64,000 nucleotides of DNA from SHVO01 sp050246995 (GCA_050246995.1 JBFWVA010000014.1:1-64000); one strand, 5' to 3'. Counted from the stretch's first letter, positions 23,992 through 32,746 are shown. Made by a program: numbers and translations. The notes: generated from the letters alone by a model not told the origin.

Positions 23992-26247
23992 ATGAGTGAG
24001 ACCGTTTATAAGAAGGTTGATCCTTCGCTTAGATCGCTCATCGACGATATCCGAATGGGGGAAATTGCGCTTCCGGATTTGCAGCGACCTTTCGTGTGGT
24101 CAAACGCAAAAATCCGCAATCTGTTCGACTCCATGTACCGGGGCTTTCCCGTCGGGTACTTGCTGTTCTGGGCACCAGCTCAAATTAACAAGTCACGGGC
24201 AATAGGCACTGATGGGAAGCAGAGGACGCCGCGGCTCCTAGTTGTCGATGGACAGCAGCGCCTCACATCCTTGTACGCCGTGGTAACAGGTACGCCCGTT
24301 CTTCGAGAAGGGTACGACACCGAGACGATTGAAATTGCGTTCAATCCACTGAGCGAACGGTTCGAGGTGGCGGATGCCGCCATAAGGCGCGACCCTGCTT
24401 ACATAGCAAACATCACAAGCCTCTGGGCTGCGAATGTCGATATCTTCGACGTGGCCGAGAAGTACACGAAGGGGCTCGGAGCATCTCGTGAAGTTTTGCC
24501 AGAAGAGGCGCGGAAGATCAGGGCTTCGATAAACAAATTGTCCCAGCTACTCAGCTATCCATTTACTGCCCTGGAGTTATCCTCCGCCGTCGATGAGGAG
24601 CAAGTCTCGGAAGTCTTTGTAAGGATCAACAGCGAGGGCAAGAAGCTCAATCAAGCTGATTTCATACTTACGTTGATGTCCGTCTTTTGGGATGAGGGGC
24701 GAGCCCAGCTGGAAGCGTTCTGTCGTGATGCCAAGCAACCTAGCAAATCGGGGCCGTCGTCCTTCAATCATTTCATTGAACCAGGCCCTGACCAACTTTT
24801 GCGAGTTGCCGTGGGACTAGCCTTTAGACGCGCACGCCTCAAGCACGTCTACTCGATCTTGCGCGGTAAGGACCTTGAGACTGAACAGTTCAGCGATGAG
24901 CGACGCGAGCAACAGTTCGGGATTTTGAAAGAAGCTCAGGCCCGCACTATCAATCTTCAATATTGGCACGACTTTTTAATCGCAGTGCGTGATGCGGGGT
25001 TCCGCAGCGCCAAGATGATCAGTTCACAGAATAACCTTTTGTTCGCCTACATCCTCTACTTACTCGGGCGTACAGAGTTCAAGATGGAGGAGTTCGGTTT
25101 AAGAAAGCTGATAGCTCGCTGGTTCTTCATGTCGTCGCTTACAGCTAGGTACTCCAGTTCGCCTGAAACAGCGATGGAGTTCGACCTTGGAAAACTCCGG
25201 GAGGTCAAAACAGCAGATGAGTTCTCGGAAACCCTTACAGCGATATGCGCTTCAACTGTGACCAATGACTATTGGTCTATTACGCTGCCGACGGAATTGG
25301 CGACCTCCGCCGCCCGAAGCCCGTCCATGTTTGCGTATTTCGCGGCGCTGAACCTTCTTAAGGCGAAGGTGCTTTACTCCAAGCAGGACGTCTCAGATGC
25401 ATTGGACCCTTCCATCAAAGCACCAAGGGCAGCTCTTGAACGCCATCACCTCTTCCCGAAGGGGCACCTAGATCGCATTGGGATAAAGAGCACGCGCGAT
25501 AAGAACCAGATTGCTAACTTTGCCTTGGTGGAATGGGGCGACAACGGGGATATCTCAGATGATGCTCCCGCCACCTACGTTCCTAAAATCGAGGGCAGGT
25601 TCACCAAGGGCGAGTTGGAGCGCATGTATTACTGGCACGCCCTTCCGGACGCATGGACTGAACTGCCGTACCAAGACTTTCTCCGGAAGAGACGCGAGAA
25701 CATCGCTACCGTGGTTCGCGACGCATATCGGATGCTGACCGATAATGATGACGCTTCCGTTTCAGCGGCACCGATTGACCTAAAGGATTTAGTCAAGGCA
25801 GGGGAATCTTCCACGACCGAGTTCAAAGCAACCTTGCGTACCAATCTCCATACTAATCAGAAAGACCCGCAAATGGAGTTGAGTGCGCTGAAAACCATCG
25901 CTGGGTTCTTAAACTCACGCGGGGGCGGCACACTCATTGTCGGCGTTATGGATGACGGGACACCGGTGGGAGTGGAAGCCGATAAGTTCCCAAGTGAGGA
26001 CAAGATGTCGCTCCACCTGATGAACCTCGTTAAAGACAGGATCGGTGCGGAGTTCGGCCTATATATTCACCCACGCTTCGATGACTTCGAGCAAGTGCGG
26101 GTATTTGCCATCGACTGTCTCCCGGCACGTTCGCCTGTGTTCGTCCGGGCGGAAAGTGAACAGCGGTTCTATGTGAGAAATGGCCCCACGACTGTTCAGC
26201 TTTCCGGCGCACAGGCTCAAGAATACATAAAGCAGCGTTTTAATTGA
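23992..26247 (+). CDS. DUF262-DUF1524-AlbA_2 fusion (GmrSD-like defence protein), 751 aa
   Basis: The N-terminal DUF262 (GmrS-like) domain shows LPDLQRPFVWSNAKI and the nucleotide-binding DGQQRLTSLYAV (about residues 84-95). A HNH-type DUF1524 motif (RHHLFPKGHLDRIG, about 484-497, then NQIANFALV) gives the GmrD-like nuclease. The C-terminal 140 residues are an AlbA_2/Schlafen-type domain (STTEFKATLR, then AGFLNSRGGGTLIVGVMDDG). GmrSD enzymes are type IV restriction systems that cut glucosyl-hydroxymethylcytosine phage DNA; the C-terminal AlbA_2 domain is an extra module that may bind nucleic acid. It follows the ISP gene by 50 nt. The defence role is inferred from family and context. Confidence 0.85.
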   Translation: MSETVYKKVDPSLRSLIDDIRMGEIALPDLQRPFVWSNAKIRNLFDSMYRGFPVGYLLFWAPAQINKSRAIGTDGKQRTPRLLVVDGQQRLTSLYAVVTGTPVLREGYDTETIEIAFNPLSERFEVADAAIRRDPAYIANITSLWAANVDIFDVAEKYTKGLGASREVLPEEARKIRASINKLSQLLSYPFTALELSSAVDEEQVSEVFVRINSEGKKLNQADFILTLMSVFWDEGRAQLEAFCRDAKQPSKSGPSSFNHFIEPGPDQLLRVAVGLAFRRARLKHVYSILRGKDLETEQFSDERREQQFGILKEAQARTINLQYWHDFLIAVRDAGFRSAKMISSQNNLLFAYILYLLGRTEFKMEEFGLRKLIARWFFMSSLTARYSSSPETAMEFDLGKLREVKTADEFSETLTAICASTVTNDYWSITLPTELATSAARSPSMFAYFAALNLLKAKVLYSKQDVSDALDPSIKAPRAALERHHLFPKGHLDRIGIKSTRDKNQIANFALVEWGDNGDISDDAPATYVPKIEGRFTKGELERMYYWHALPDAWTELPYQDFLRKRRENIATVVRDAYRMLTDNDDASVSAAPIDLKDLVKAGESSTTEFKATLRTNLHTNQKDPQMELSALKTIAGFLNSRGGGTLIVGVMDDGTPVGVEADKFPSEDKMSLHLMNLVKDRIGAEFGLYIHPRFDDFEQVRVFAIDCLPARSPVFVRAESEQRFYVRNGPTTVQLSGAQAQEYIKQRFN

Positions 26248-26301
26248 TTGCTGGTGGGGTCCAATCGGTCCTAATCGGAGCTTCAAATAGGACAATAGGC
26301 G

Positions 26302-26964
26302 ATGACTAAAATCTACATTCCCAGCTCAGGCCCGAGCGCATGGCAAGCTCTGCTAGCCGATCCGGATAAACACTGGAGAACCGGGTTCTCTGCTCGAACG
26401 CTGGCGCATTGTTGGGAAAGGGCAAATGGCATACCGGCTGAGGTTGCCGCTCTCTTCGATGGCCCCGCCGAACTGCTCCTGGCAACACCCGAACACAAGG
26501 TCTCATTACCGGGCGGAACCCGTGACAGCCAAAATGACGTATTCGCGCTCATGCGCTGTGGGACTGAGACTTGGGCAGCAGCGATAGAAGGAAAGGTCAA
26601 CGAAGCGTTTGGGCCGACGATTGGAGAGTGGCTTGCGGGATCGTCGGAGGGGAAGCGCACGAGAATGGCGTTTCTCTGCGAGACGCTAGGTCTCGACCAA
26701 ACGCCACCCCCGGAAATCAGATATCAACTCCTTCATCGCACGGCTTCTGCGTTAATAGAGGCCAGCCGCTTCAAGACTGATGGAGCGGCGATGATCGTAC
26801 ATTCCTTTTCACAGGAACGAGCCTGGTTCAGTGACTTCGCTGCGTTTGTATCGCTCTTCAGAGTGCCCTTGGATCACAGCAACCGAGCCGTAGTGCCGAT
26901 AAAGTCCGGTCGAAAGCTGTTGCTCGGGTGGGCGACAGGAGCGGCAGAATTTCTCGCAACATGA
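26302..26964 (+). CDS. DUF6946-type protein coupled to CBASS, 220 aa
   Basis: The sequence fits the DUF6946 pattern: KIYIPSSGPSAWQALLADP, HKVSLPGGTRDSQNDVFAL, AAIEGKVNEAFGPTIGEWL and RYQLLHRTASALIEA. The order Asp (in QNDVF, about 76), then Glu-Gly-Lys (about 92-94) resembles the D...ExK core of PD-(D/E)xK nucleases; this is inference. Its stop overlaps the patatin start by 4 nt (ATGA), so its translation is coupled to CBASS. It lies 54 nt after the DUF262 fusion. It could be a CBASS accessory factor or belong to the restriction genes upstream. Confidence 0.7.
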   Translation: MTKIYIPSSGPSAWQALLADPDKHWRTGFSARTLAHCWERANGIPAEVAALFDGPAELLLATPEHKVSLPGGTRDSQNDVFALMRCGTETWAAAIEGKVNEAFGPTIGEWLAGSSEGKRTRMAFLCETLGLDQTPPPEIRYQLLHRTASALIEASRFKTDGAAMIVHSFSQERAWFSDFAAFVSLFRVPLDHSNRAVVPIKSGRKLLLGWATGAAEFLAT

Positions 26965-27938
26965 CCATTCAAGGTGACCTTTCGACGGTCCATGAGCCGG
27001 ACGGCGTCTATCGAATCCTCAGCCTCGACGGTGGTGGGGCAAAGGGCTTCTACACACTGGGTGTCCTCCAAGAGATTGAGGCCATTTTGAACTGCCATCT
27101 CCACAAGCGTTTTGATCTAATTTTCGGCACCAGCACCGGCTCCATTATCGCGGCGCTTCTCGCCCTGGGACACAGCGTAAAGGAGATCACGGATTTCTAT
27201 ACCGAGCACGTTCCCAAGGTGACGGGTGCTTGGTTCCCGTGGACGAAGTCAAGTGCGCTACGCGGTTTGTCCGAGAAGGTGTTTCGCCAGCGCGGCTTCA
27301 ACGAGGTGAAAACTGGCGTCGGCATCGTCGCAACGAACTGGGATGCCGAAAGGCCAATGATATTCAAGAACGATCCTGCTCAGGCGCATGGGCGTCCAGC
27401 CTCGTTCGTTCCCGGATTTGGCGTAACTGTAGGTGAAGCTGTGGAGGCGTCTTGCGCTGCCTATCCGTATCTATTGCGCAAGAAATTGGCGACGCCCGGG
27501 GGCAAGAACTTCACGCTGATTGACGGTGGCTACTGCGCAAACAATCCGTCCTTGTATGCACTGGCGGATGCCGTCGGACCTCTGAAGAAGGACCATAGGC
27601 AAATCCGGCTCATTAGCGTGGGTGTCGGCGTCTATCCGCAAAAAGGCTTCAGCATAGGCACGTCGTTGAGTTGGGCGCTGAAGCGGACGTTTGGTCTGAG
27701 GCTCGCGCAGAAGACTTTTGAAATCAACACCCAGTCGATGGAATGGCTCAATTACGCGCTGTTCAAGCACATCCCAACCATTCGCATCAACAACGCCTAT
27801 CCTCAGCCGGAGATGGCCACCGATCTTTTCGAAGCCGATCTGCAGAAGTTGAACGTGCTGCTTCAACGCGGCGCGGACTCCTTCGGCGAACAGGAAGCCA
27901 AGCTGCGGAAATATCTACTGACGGCGGAGGCTGACTGA
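26961..27938 (+). CDS. capV: Patatin-like phospholipase, CBASS effector (CapV-type), 325 aa
   Basis: The patatin fold motifs are intact: oxyanion-hole DGGGAKG (residues 23-29), the Ser nucleophile in GTSTG (56-60) and the Asp of the dyad in LIDGGYCANNPS (about 188). CapV effectors are activated by a cyclic dinucleotide and degrade the inner membrane, killing the infected cell. ATG 26961 overlaps the DUF6946 stop, and its own stop overlaps the CD-NTase start (TGATG), so all three are translationally coupled. No ubiquitin-like Cap2/Cap3 or HORMA/TRIP13 genes are present, which makes this a type I CBASS. Confidence 0.92.
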   Translation: MTIQGDLSTVHEPDGVYRILSLDGGGAKGFYTLGVLQEIEAILNCHLHKRFDLIFGTSTGSIIAALLALGHSVKEITDFYTEHVPKVTGAWFPWTKSSALRGLSEKVFRQRGFNEVKTGVGIVATNWDAERPMIFKNDPAQAHGRPASFVPGFGVTVGEAVEASCAAYPYLLRKKLATPGGKNFTLIDGGYCANNPSLYALADAVGPLKKDHRQIRLISVGVGVYPQKGFSIGTSLSWALKRTFGLRLAQKTFEINTQSMEWLNYALFKHIPTIRINNAYPQPEMATDLFEADLQKLNVLLQRGADSFGEQEAKLRKYLLTAEAD

Positions 27939-28825
27939 TGCCAATTCCGGAAGATCAACTCGATACTTGGTCGCACATCGGCGCTGGCCCTGGCTCAAGG
28001 GATACTTATGCTACCATCCAGCGGGTTCTGGAGTCCGCCGACGCCCCATACGCCAACCGCACTTTTGAGGTTTTCCTTCAGGGTTCATACAAGAACGACA
28101 CGAACATCTACGGTGAAAGCGACGTTGATGTGGTGATCAACCTGACGTCGTGCTTCCACCACAACGCGGACAAATTGGCCCCGGAAGCCTTCGCTTTATT
28201 CCAGAGCAACAACAGCGATGCCAACTACACCGACCGCGACTTCAAGCGGGACGTTATGGCGCATCTAACCGCGCAGTTCGGCAGCGATGTCGTCCCCGGC
28301 ACAAAAGCCGTGACCATCAAAGCGCGTGGAAACCGGCGGAAGGCCGACGTCATTATCTCGTGCAACTATCACCGATACCACGAGTACTCGACCGGAAAAG
28401 TGCGGTACGACACGGGTATCGCTTTTTATCCTCAATCTGGGCCAAAGATCATCAACTATCCGAAACAGCACTCGGACAACTGCACGACAAAGCACCAGGA
28501 AACAAAAGAGTGGTTCAAGCCGATGGTGCGCATTTTTAAAAACGCGCGGTCCCGATTGGAGGACGAGGGCGTAATCGAGCCTGGACTTGCGCCGTCTTAC
28601 TACATCGAGGGACTTCTCTATAATGTGCCAAAAGAGCACTTCGGAACGTCGTACCAACACACATTCGTGGCATGTCTCAATTGGCTTGTTAACGCAGATC
28701 GTACCAAGCTCGTTACCGCGAACCGCCAATACGTCCTGTTGTGGAAGAACTCCCAGGTAGCCTGGGATCCAGACAAGTGCACCGCGTTCATTGACGCGCT
28801 AGTGAGGCAATGGAACGAATGGTGA
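27938..28825 (+). CDS. CD-NTase (cGAS/DncV-like nucleotidyltransferase), CBASS sensor, 295 aa
   Basis: The nucleotidyltransferase active site is GSYKNDTNIYGESDVDVVI (residues 49-67), with Asp62 and Asp64 as metal ligands and a third Asp in RKADVII (about 137). The C-terminal helical part includes FKPMVRIFKNARSRL. On phage infection such enzymes make a cyclic oligonucleotide that activates the linked effector. The product nucleotide cannot be read from the sequence; patatin partners are mostly activated by cyclic dinucleotides. It is the last gene of the coupled trio, followed by 337 bp without a gene. Confidence 0.92.
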   Translation: MPIPEDQLDTWSHIGAGPGSRDTYATIQRVLESADAPYANRTFEVFLQGSYKNDTNIYGESDVDVVINLTSCFHHNADKLAPEAFALFQSNNSDANYTDRDFKRDVMAHLTAQFGSDVVPGTKAVTIKARGNRRKADVIISCNYHRYHEYSTGKVRYDTGIAFYPQSGPKIINYPKQHSDNCTTKHQETKEWFKPMVRIFKNARSRLEDEGVIEPGLAPSYYIEGLLYNVPKEHFGTSYQHTFVACLNWLVNADRTKLVTANRQYVLLWKNSQVAWDPDKCTAFIDALVRQWNEW

Positions 28826-29162
28826 TCCGACGCGCATGATCAACCGGTCGCGTAACTGCGTGTCACCTCTGGTTTAGATGTCACAGCAGCGCAGAAATGA
28901 ACCGCAGCCTCCTGCCAAGGGGTGTCCATATAAACGCGATAAACAAGTGTGGGCCGGTACCAATTTCACTTGAATACCGAGCCCCAAAACCGGGTGTTCA
29001 AAAATGCCCAAATTGCTCAATTTTGAGCAGCGCATTTGGCGAGGTTATCGGTACAAGGGCTTTTTAGGCCCTGAAATGCCTGCGGTCGTGCCAGTCGAAT
29101 TCCGTGCTTCGTTGCGGTAAAGTGCAAAGGTCCTAAAGCGCTCTAATCGACAAGGAACCGAG
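28826..29162. other. Non-coding gap after CBASS with a hairpin
   Basis: No gene is seen in these 337 bp. TGCTCAA (29014-29020) and TTGAGCA (29023-29029) form a hairpin inside an outer AAATGC / GCATTT pair. It lacks a T-run, so it may be a weak terminator or an operator. The region probably holds the 3' end of the defence transcript and the promoter of the 399-aa gene. Confidence 0.5.
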
Positions 29163-30362
29163 ATGTTTGATTGGCTGAAAAAGGAAAAGGCATCAGGAAA
29201 ACAGGATGCCACCCGCAGCAATCGCCACTCTCGAGTAGGTCGCCGCGGAATTTGTTTGAAGTGCGGGGAGCTAAAGGAGGGAAGCTACGACCCCTGTAGT
29301 AGGTGTGGGTTTCATCCAACCTCTGAGATAGACCTAGTTAATTCTCTCGCATTGAACGAGACCAATTTAGGCGATCAGTTCAATGCAATAGCCAATCAAA
29401 TCCGCTTTGGCGGCAAGCCACAACTCGATAGCAAGGGTATAGAGGCACTAATACCAGCGGTGCGCCAACATATAGGGATGTTGGGGTTGGACGACGGTGT
29501 GCTGCGGGGCAGAGATGAGATCGAGGCGCTGCTCGGAATGATGCTTCCCGCATTTTGCCGCCGCTGCGAAGCGCTCTTTCAACAACTACCGGAGCTGAAG
29601 AGGCTCACTCCACGACACCCATTGGTTTGGCTGTTTTTGCTCGGAGTTGCGTTGGAGAGAAGTTTACTGACGAGAGACCTGACCCCGGATCAGTCAACGT
29701 ATTTGAGACAAGTGTTTCCTTATCGCCTGTTTCACGAATTGTGCCTCCTTGTTGCTCCCCACGTTCCCCATGAGTGGTATTTGGAATGTGCCGGACGGTT
29801 CTCAATTGCCCAAGGAATAGCTGACAAGGGAGTGGAGGTCATAGGCAGCCGAGCGGACTTGGATCACTTTCTCACTTTAATCGTTTTTGAAGACGAACAA
29901 GCGCGGGCACAATACAGGGATAGGGCACCAACCTTAATTTTCGCCGATGCATGGGAAGATATTGTGTCGCTCGGTGAGGAGCAAAAAATGGAGCTTGCGG
30001 ACGAACCCAAAGAAGATGATCAGGCGGGTTTGATTCGTGAGTACCGGGATCTCGTAGATCTATATCGGCGGGGAATGACAGACGTCTCCAAGCTCGCCTT
30101 CGAGACAGGCGTGGGAATGGCTTGGCAGATGTTTATTGCAAAGTGGAAGTCTGAGGCCGCGTTCGCTGGTGCTCCGCGACCTGAAAGAATGCAGTACTTG
30201 CTTGCCTTGAATGACTTGGGAGAACGGCTTTGTGCAAACGGCGAGCATGGCACCACGCTGGGCTTTACGGCGGTCAAAATGATGCTTGCTCCCTTGGCTG
30301 AGGGAGATGAATCCATTTATGAAGAGCTGCGGGAAGAGCTTGAGGATTTGCTACCCACCTAA
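29163..30362 (+). CDS. Zinc-ribbon protein of unknown function, 399 aa
   Basis: A GGAACCGAG-type ribosome-binding site precedes ATG 29163. The N-terminal 30 residues are basic. A four-Cys zinc ribbon follows (CLKCGELKEGSYDPCSRCGF, about residues 31-50). The remaining 340 residues are mainly helical, with no recognised domain and no transmembrane helix. It sits between the CBASS genes and the HTH gene inside the cargo block. A defence role would be guilt by association only. Confidence 0.75.
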   Translation: MFDWLKKEKASGKQDATRSNRHSRVGRRGICLKCGELKEGSYDPCSRCGFHPTSEIDLVNSLALNETNLGDQFNAIANQIRFGGKPQLDSKGIEALIPAVRQHIGMLGLDDGVLRGRDEIEALLGMMLPAFCRRCEALFQQLPELKRLTPRHPLVWLFLLGVALERSLLTRDLTPDQSTYLRQVFPYRLFHELCLLVAPHVPHEWYLECAGRFSIAQGIADKGVEVIGSRADLDHFLTLIVFEDEQARAQYRDRAPTLIFADAWEDIVSLGEEQKMELADEPKEDDQAGLIREYRDLVDLYRRGMTDVSKLAFETGVGMAWQMFIAKWKSEAAFAGAPRPERMQYLLALNDLGERLCANGEHGTTLGFTAVKMMLAPLAEGDESIYEELREELEDLLPT

Positions 30363-30375
30363 ATTTCATAGTCAT

Positions 30376-30642
30376 GTGGAGGTGCGCTCCACTAGCCTGG
30401 CGTTCTCTCCTGCCGAAACAGAGCACCGGAAATGCCAGGAATGGCTGATCCGCATAATGCGGGCATCGCCGACGAAAACACGGTCGAAAGAAGACCTACG
30501 TGCTGAGGCGATGCGCGACCTCAAGGTGTCGAAGAACTCGTTCGATAGCGCCTGGATCGGGGCCATCGAGGAACTCGGGTATCATGATTGGTATGAGCCG
30601 TTGCGAAAAGGCCGCAGGCCGAGCCGGAGGCGGTTGAATTGA
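30376..30642 (+). pseudogene. Probable 3' remnant of a larger gene (or 88-aa GTG-start gene)
   Basis: The frame has no ATG after the upstream gene ends; GTG 30376 or 30382 is the earliest start outside it. The sequence ETEHRKCQEWLIRIMRASP, then AWIGAIEELGYHDWYEPLRK with a basic tail resembles the C-terminal tail seen on larger phage or plasmid proteins. Its last 20 codons recur at 31337-31400 after the HTH gene. I therefore favour a truncated remnant left by recombination at the edge of the cargo block, but a small intact gene is possible. Confidence 0.45.
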
Positions 30643-30672
30643 TGAGATAGTAGCGGAAGCGAGGGGGAAGTT

Positions 30673-31347
30673 GTGCCAAAAAATTCGAAAAATCTGGTGA
30701 AGCGCAGCGGAGCGTCATCGCGCAAAGCAGCGAGACGCAAATATAAGCGCTTTGTACCAAAAGAAAGCGTGGCGATTTTTGCTGACACAGTAAAGCTGAG
30801 GTTATTCGAGATGTTTGGCCGCAACATGAGCAAGGCGGCGCAAAAGCTCAAGATAGACCGCACAATGCTTATCCGTATTCAGGAGGGAAAGCTAATCCCG
30901 AAGGCGGATGTATTTTTGCACTTATGTGAGACCCTCAAACTTGATCCGCTTACCGCTTTTTCTAATGCGGAACAGCAAAGTCAGCGGAGCCCCGTTACTC
31001 AGCACCTGAAGTTGGTGAGGGTCGTTGCAGAGCCCCTTGATAAGGAGGAAGAGCGACTAAACTTCGACGCCATTATCGGTCGGGAGAATTGGATCGTTGG
31101 TAAGCATTCAATTTTCGGCTTATGGGGCCGCTTTGAGCGTGATCGGAGCGATTACTCACCGTTCGTTCTGAAGAGCAACGGTGAACTGATGTACGACAGC
31201 AACCTATCGGAGGAGGAGCGTCACTGGACATGCAATCTGCGCCAAGACGAGATCAAGGTAGGACGTATTTTTACCTATGCCGCTCGTGATGGGGCGCATG
31301 AAGTGCAGTATCGGATAAGAAGCGTAACGGAATTGCCGGTATCATGA
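30673..31347 (+). CDS. HTH-domain protein with basic N-terminus, 224 aa
   Basis: The start is GTG 30673 with a GGGGAAG ribosome-binding site. The N-terminal 30 residues are very basic (LVKRSGASSRKAARRK), like the start of the 380-aa protein at 31570. An XRE-like helix-turn-helix follows (SKAAQKLKIDRTMLIRIQEG, then FLHLCETLKLDPLTAF, about residues 55-97). The C-terminal 110 residues form an unrecognised beta-rich domain (ENWIVGKHSIFGLWGRFERD). It could be a regulator that senses a ligand through the C-terminal part. It has no counterpart in element A. Confidence 0.7.
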   Translation: MPKNSKNLVKRSGASSRKAARRKYKRFVPKESVAIFADTVKLRLFEMFGRNMSKAAQKLKIDRTMLIRIQEGKLIPKADVFLHLCETLKLDPLTAFSNAEQQSQRSPVTQHLKLVRVVAEPLDKEEERLNFDAIIGRENWIVGKHSIFGLWGRFERDRSDYSPFVLKSNGELMYDSNLSEEERHWTCNLRQDEIKVGRIFTYAARDGAHEVQYRIRSVTELPVS

Positions 31348-31400
31348 CTGGTATGAACAACTGGGGAAGGGCCGTAGGCTGAGCTGGAGCCGGGAAATTA
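31337..31400 (+). pseudogene. Gene fragment duplicating the 3' end of 30376-30642
   Basis: Read from 31337, the frame gives RYHDWYEQLGKGRRLS, matching GYHDWYEPLRKGRRPS at the end of the 30376-30642 frame. About 55 bp are similar at DNA level. It overlaps the last codons of the HTH gene in another frame and has no start. It is debris of the same tail, left upstream of the 380-aa gene. Confidence 0.55.
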
Positions 31401-31421
31401 GGGACAATGGATGCGTAGAGC

Positions 31422-31453
31422 GAGCACTGAGCAGTGAGCACTGCTCAGTGCTC
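31422..31453. promoter_or_regulatory. Palindromic operator-like site, element B site 1
   Basis: GAGCACTGAGCAGT (31422-31435) and ACTGCTCAGTGCTC (31440-31453) are perfect 14-nt inverted arms with a 4-nt centre. The arms consist of 7-bp GAGCAST units. The site lies 116 nt before the 380-aa gene, matching the position of the GTGATCAC palindrome before the homologous gene in element A. A related site is at 34700-34755. Confidence 0.65.
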
Positions 31454-31569
31454 ACCGAGGTTCGAAATAGGCCGCGCACCATGTGATCCCTCATTTTTAG
31501 CTCCCTAATGATCGGCTGAGCCCCGATAGAATTGGGCGGCGGGAGATGGCAACCGAAAGGGGGAGTATT

Positions 31570-32712
31570 ATGGTAATAAAACCGAGAAGTCCTGTTAAAC
31601 GAAAAGGCGCGTCATCTCGGAAACGCAAGCCAAAAATCCAGGCGACGAGACGCAAAAGCCAGGTACGCGCCATCCCGCTGCGGAAGAACCGCCGCTATTT
31701 CGATAAAATTTATAAACGCTTTGAAATCTACGACGCAGCCAAAATCGAGGGGCCGGAAGGCACCTTAGGTATTTACGAGGTCATGCAAAGACTGGCTGCG
31801 AAACACGGCGGCGACGGCTGGTCAGAAAATGCGTTCTCAAAGCTTTGGCACTTTAGGCATGAACGCGTCCTCATCGACGGTGAGAAACGATCCAGAGTTC
31901 TACAGTCATTTTTGCTCGACGAACCCGACTACCCTTATGAAGAGGACTGGCGGATGCGGTGCCAGGCCGACACGTCGGAAAGAACTGTAGCGATGAGAGA
32001 GGCCGCGTCCGTTTTCAAGAAGGCTCGTAACGAATTATTGGAGGGCTTGAAGCCGAGCGGCCCCTTAAGGCTCATCGCTGAGGCTTATGCGAAAAGGTTC
32101 TCAGCAAGCGATTTCCACAAAGACGTTTTCCGGAATTATTGGTGCCGAATTGTTGAAACCGGCACGCTTCCGCCCGCAGCCCTAAAGGAAGCCGAAAAGT
32201 TTGATAGCGATGCCGAAGGCAGCGTCATCTACCTGTACATCACGGAGAGTTCTCTTGCAGGACAGGTCAGGATGGCCACCAAAGCGAAGGGTCGCGCCGT
32301 CATAGACGACACACTGCGGGATTGGCTCGTTCTGCATATAGGGTCGCTCTTCAAAAAGCTAAATGGCGAGATGCCCCAGATTAAAGGCGTTCCGGCGTTC
32401 CCGTTTACTTTTTTGAAGACCTTAGATTTTGCGAAGGAGCTCACAATCATTGGGGGGTATTTTCCAGATACTGGCGATGACCCATTCCATCCGAACACTT
32501 TCCGAAAGCAAGTGTGGAACAACTCCACCGAAGAACTTCCACGCAACGAGCGATGGAAATTGTCACCTGAAAAGAAGAAAGTTTTATCCGATTTATTTGC
32601 CGAGTATCTCCGCCTCCTCGCCCTAGATAAACAACAAGCACCGAGCATGATTCTTAGTGCCCTCTTCCAAGACAAAAAGGTGCAGAAGATGCTTGATCCG
32701 TATCGTCGCTAA
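31570..32712 (+). CDS. Unknown-family protein conserved in both elements, 380 aa (element B)
   Basis: ATG 31570 has a strong GGGGGAG ribosome-binding site; an ATG at 31546 is further from any. After a basic N-terminus (KRKGASSRKRKPK), residues 35-235 match the element A protein at 3598-4599 (VRAIPLRKNRRYF, HGGDGWSENAFSKLWHFR, RTVAMREAASVFKKAR, DSDAEGSVIYLY). The C-terminal 145 residues are unrelated to A and helical. The same N-terminal domain with swapped C-terminal domains suggests a shared core task with element-specific partners. It may bind the palindromes upstream; this is untested. Confidence 0.82.
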   Translation: MVIKPRSPVKRKGASSRKRKPKIQATRRKSQVRAIPLRKNRRYFDKIYKRFEIYDAAKIEGPEGTLGIYEVMQRLAAKHGGDGWSENAFSKLWHFRHERVLIDGEKRSRVLQSFLLDEPDYPYEEDWRMRCQADTSERTVAMREAASVFKKARNELLEGLKPSGPLRLIAEAYAKRFSASDFHKDVFRNYWCRIVETGTLPPAALKEAEKFDSDAEGSVIYLYITESSLAGQVRMATKAKGRAVIDDTLRDWLVLHIGSLFKKLNGEMPQIKGVPAFPFTFLKTLDFAKELTIIGGYFPDTGDDPFHPNTFRKQVWNNSTEELPRNERWKLSPEKKKVLSDLFAEYLRLLALDKQQAPSMILSALFQDKKVQKMLDPYRR

Positions 32713-32746
32713 AGAGGGCCTGAGACGTTTCCATTTAGGTCCAGCA

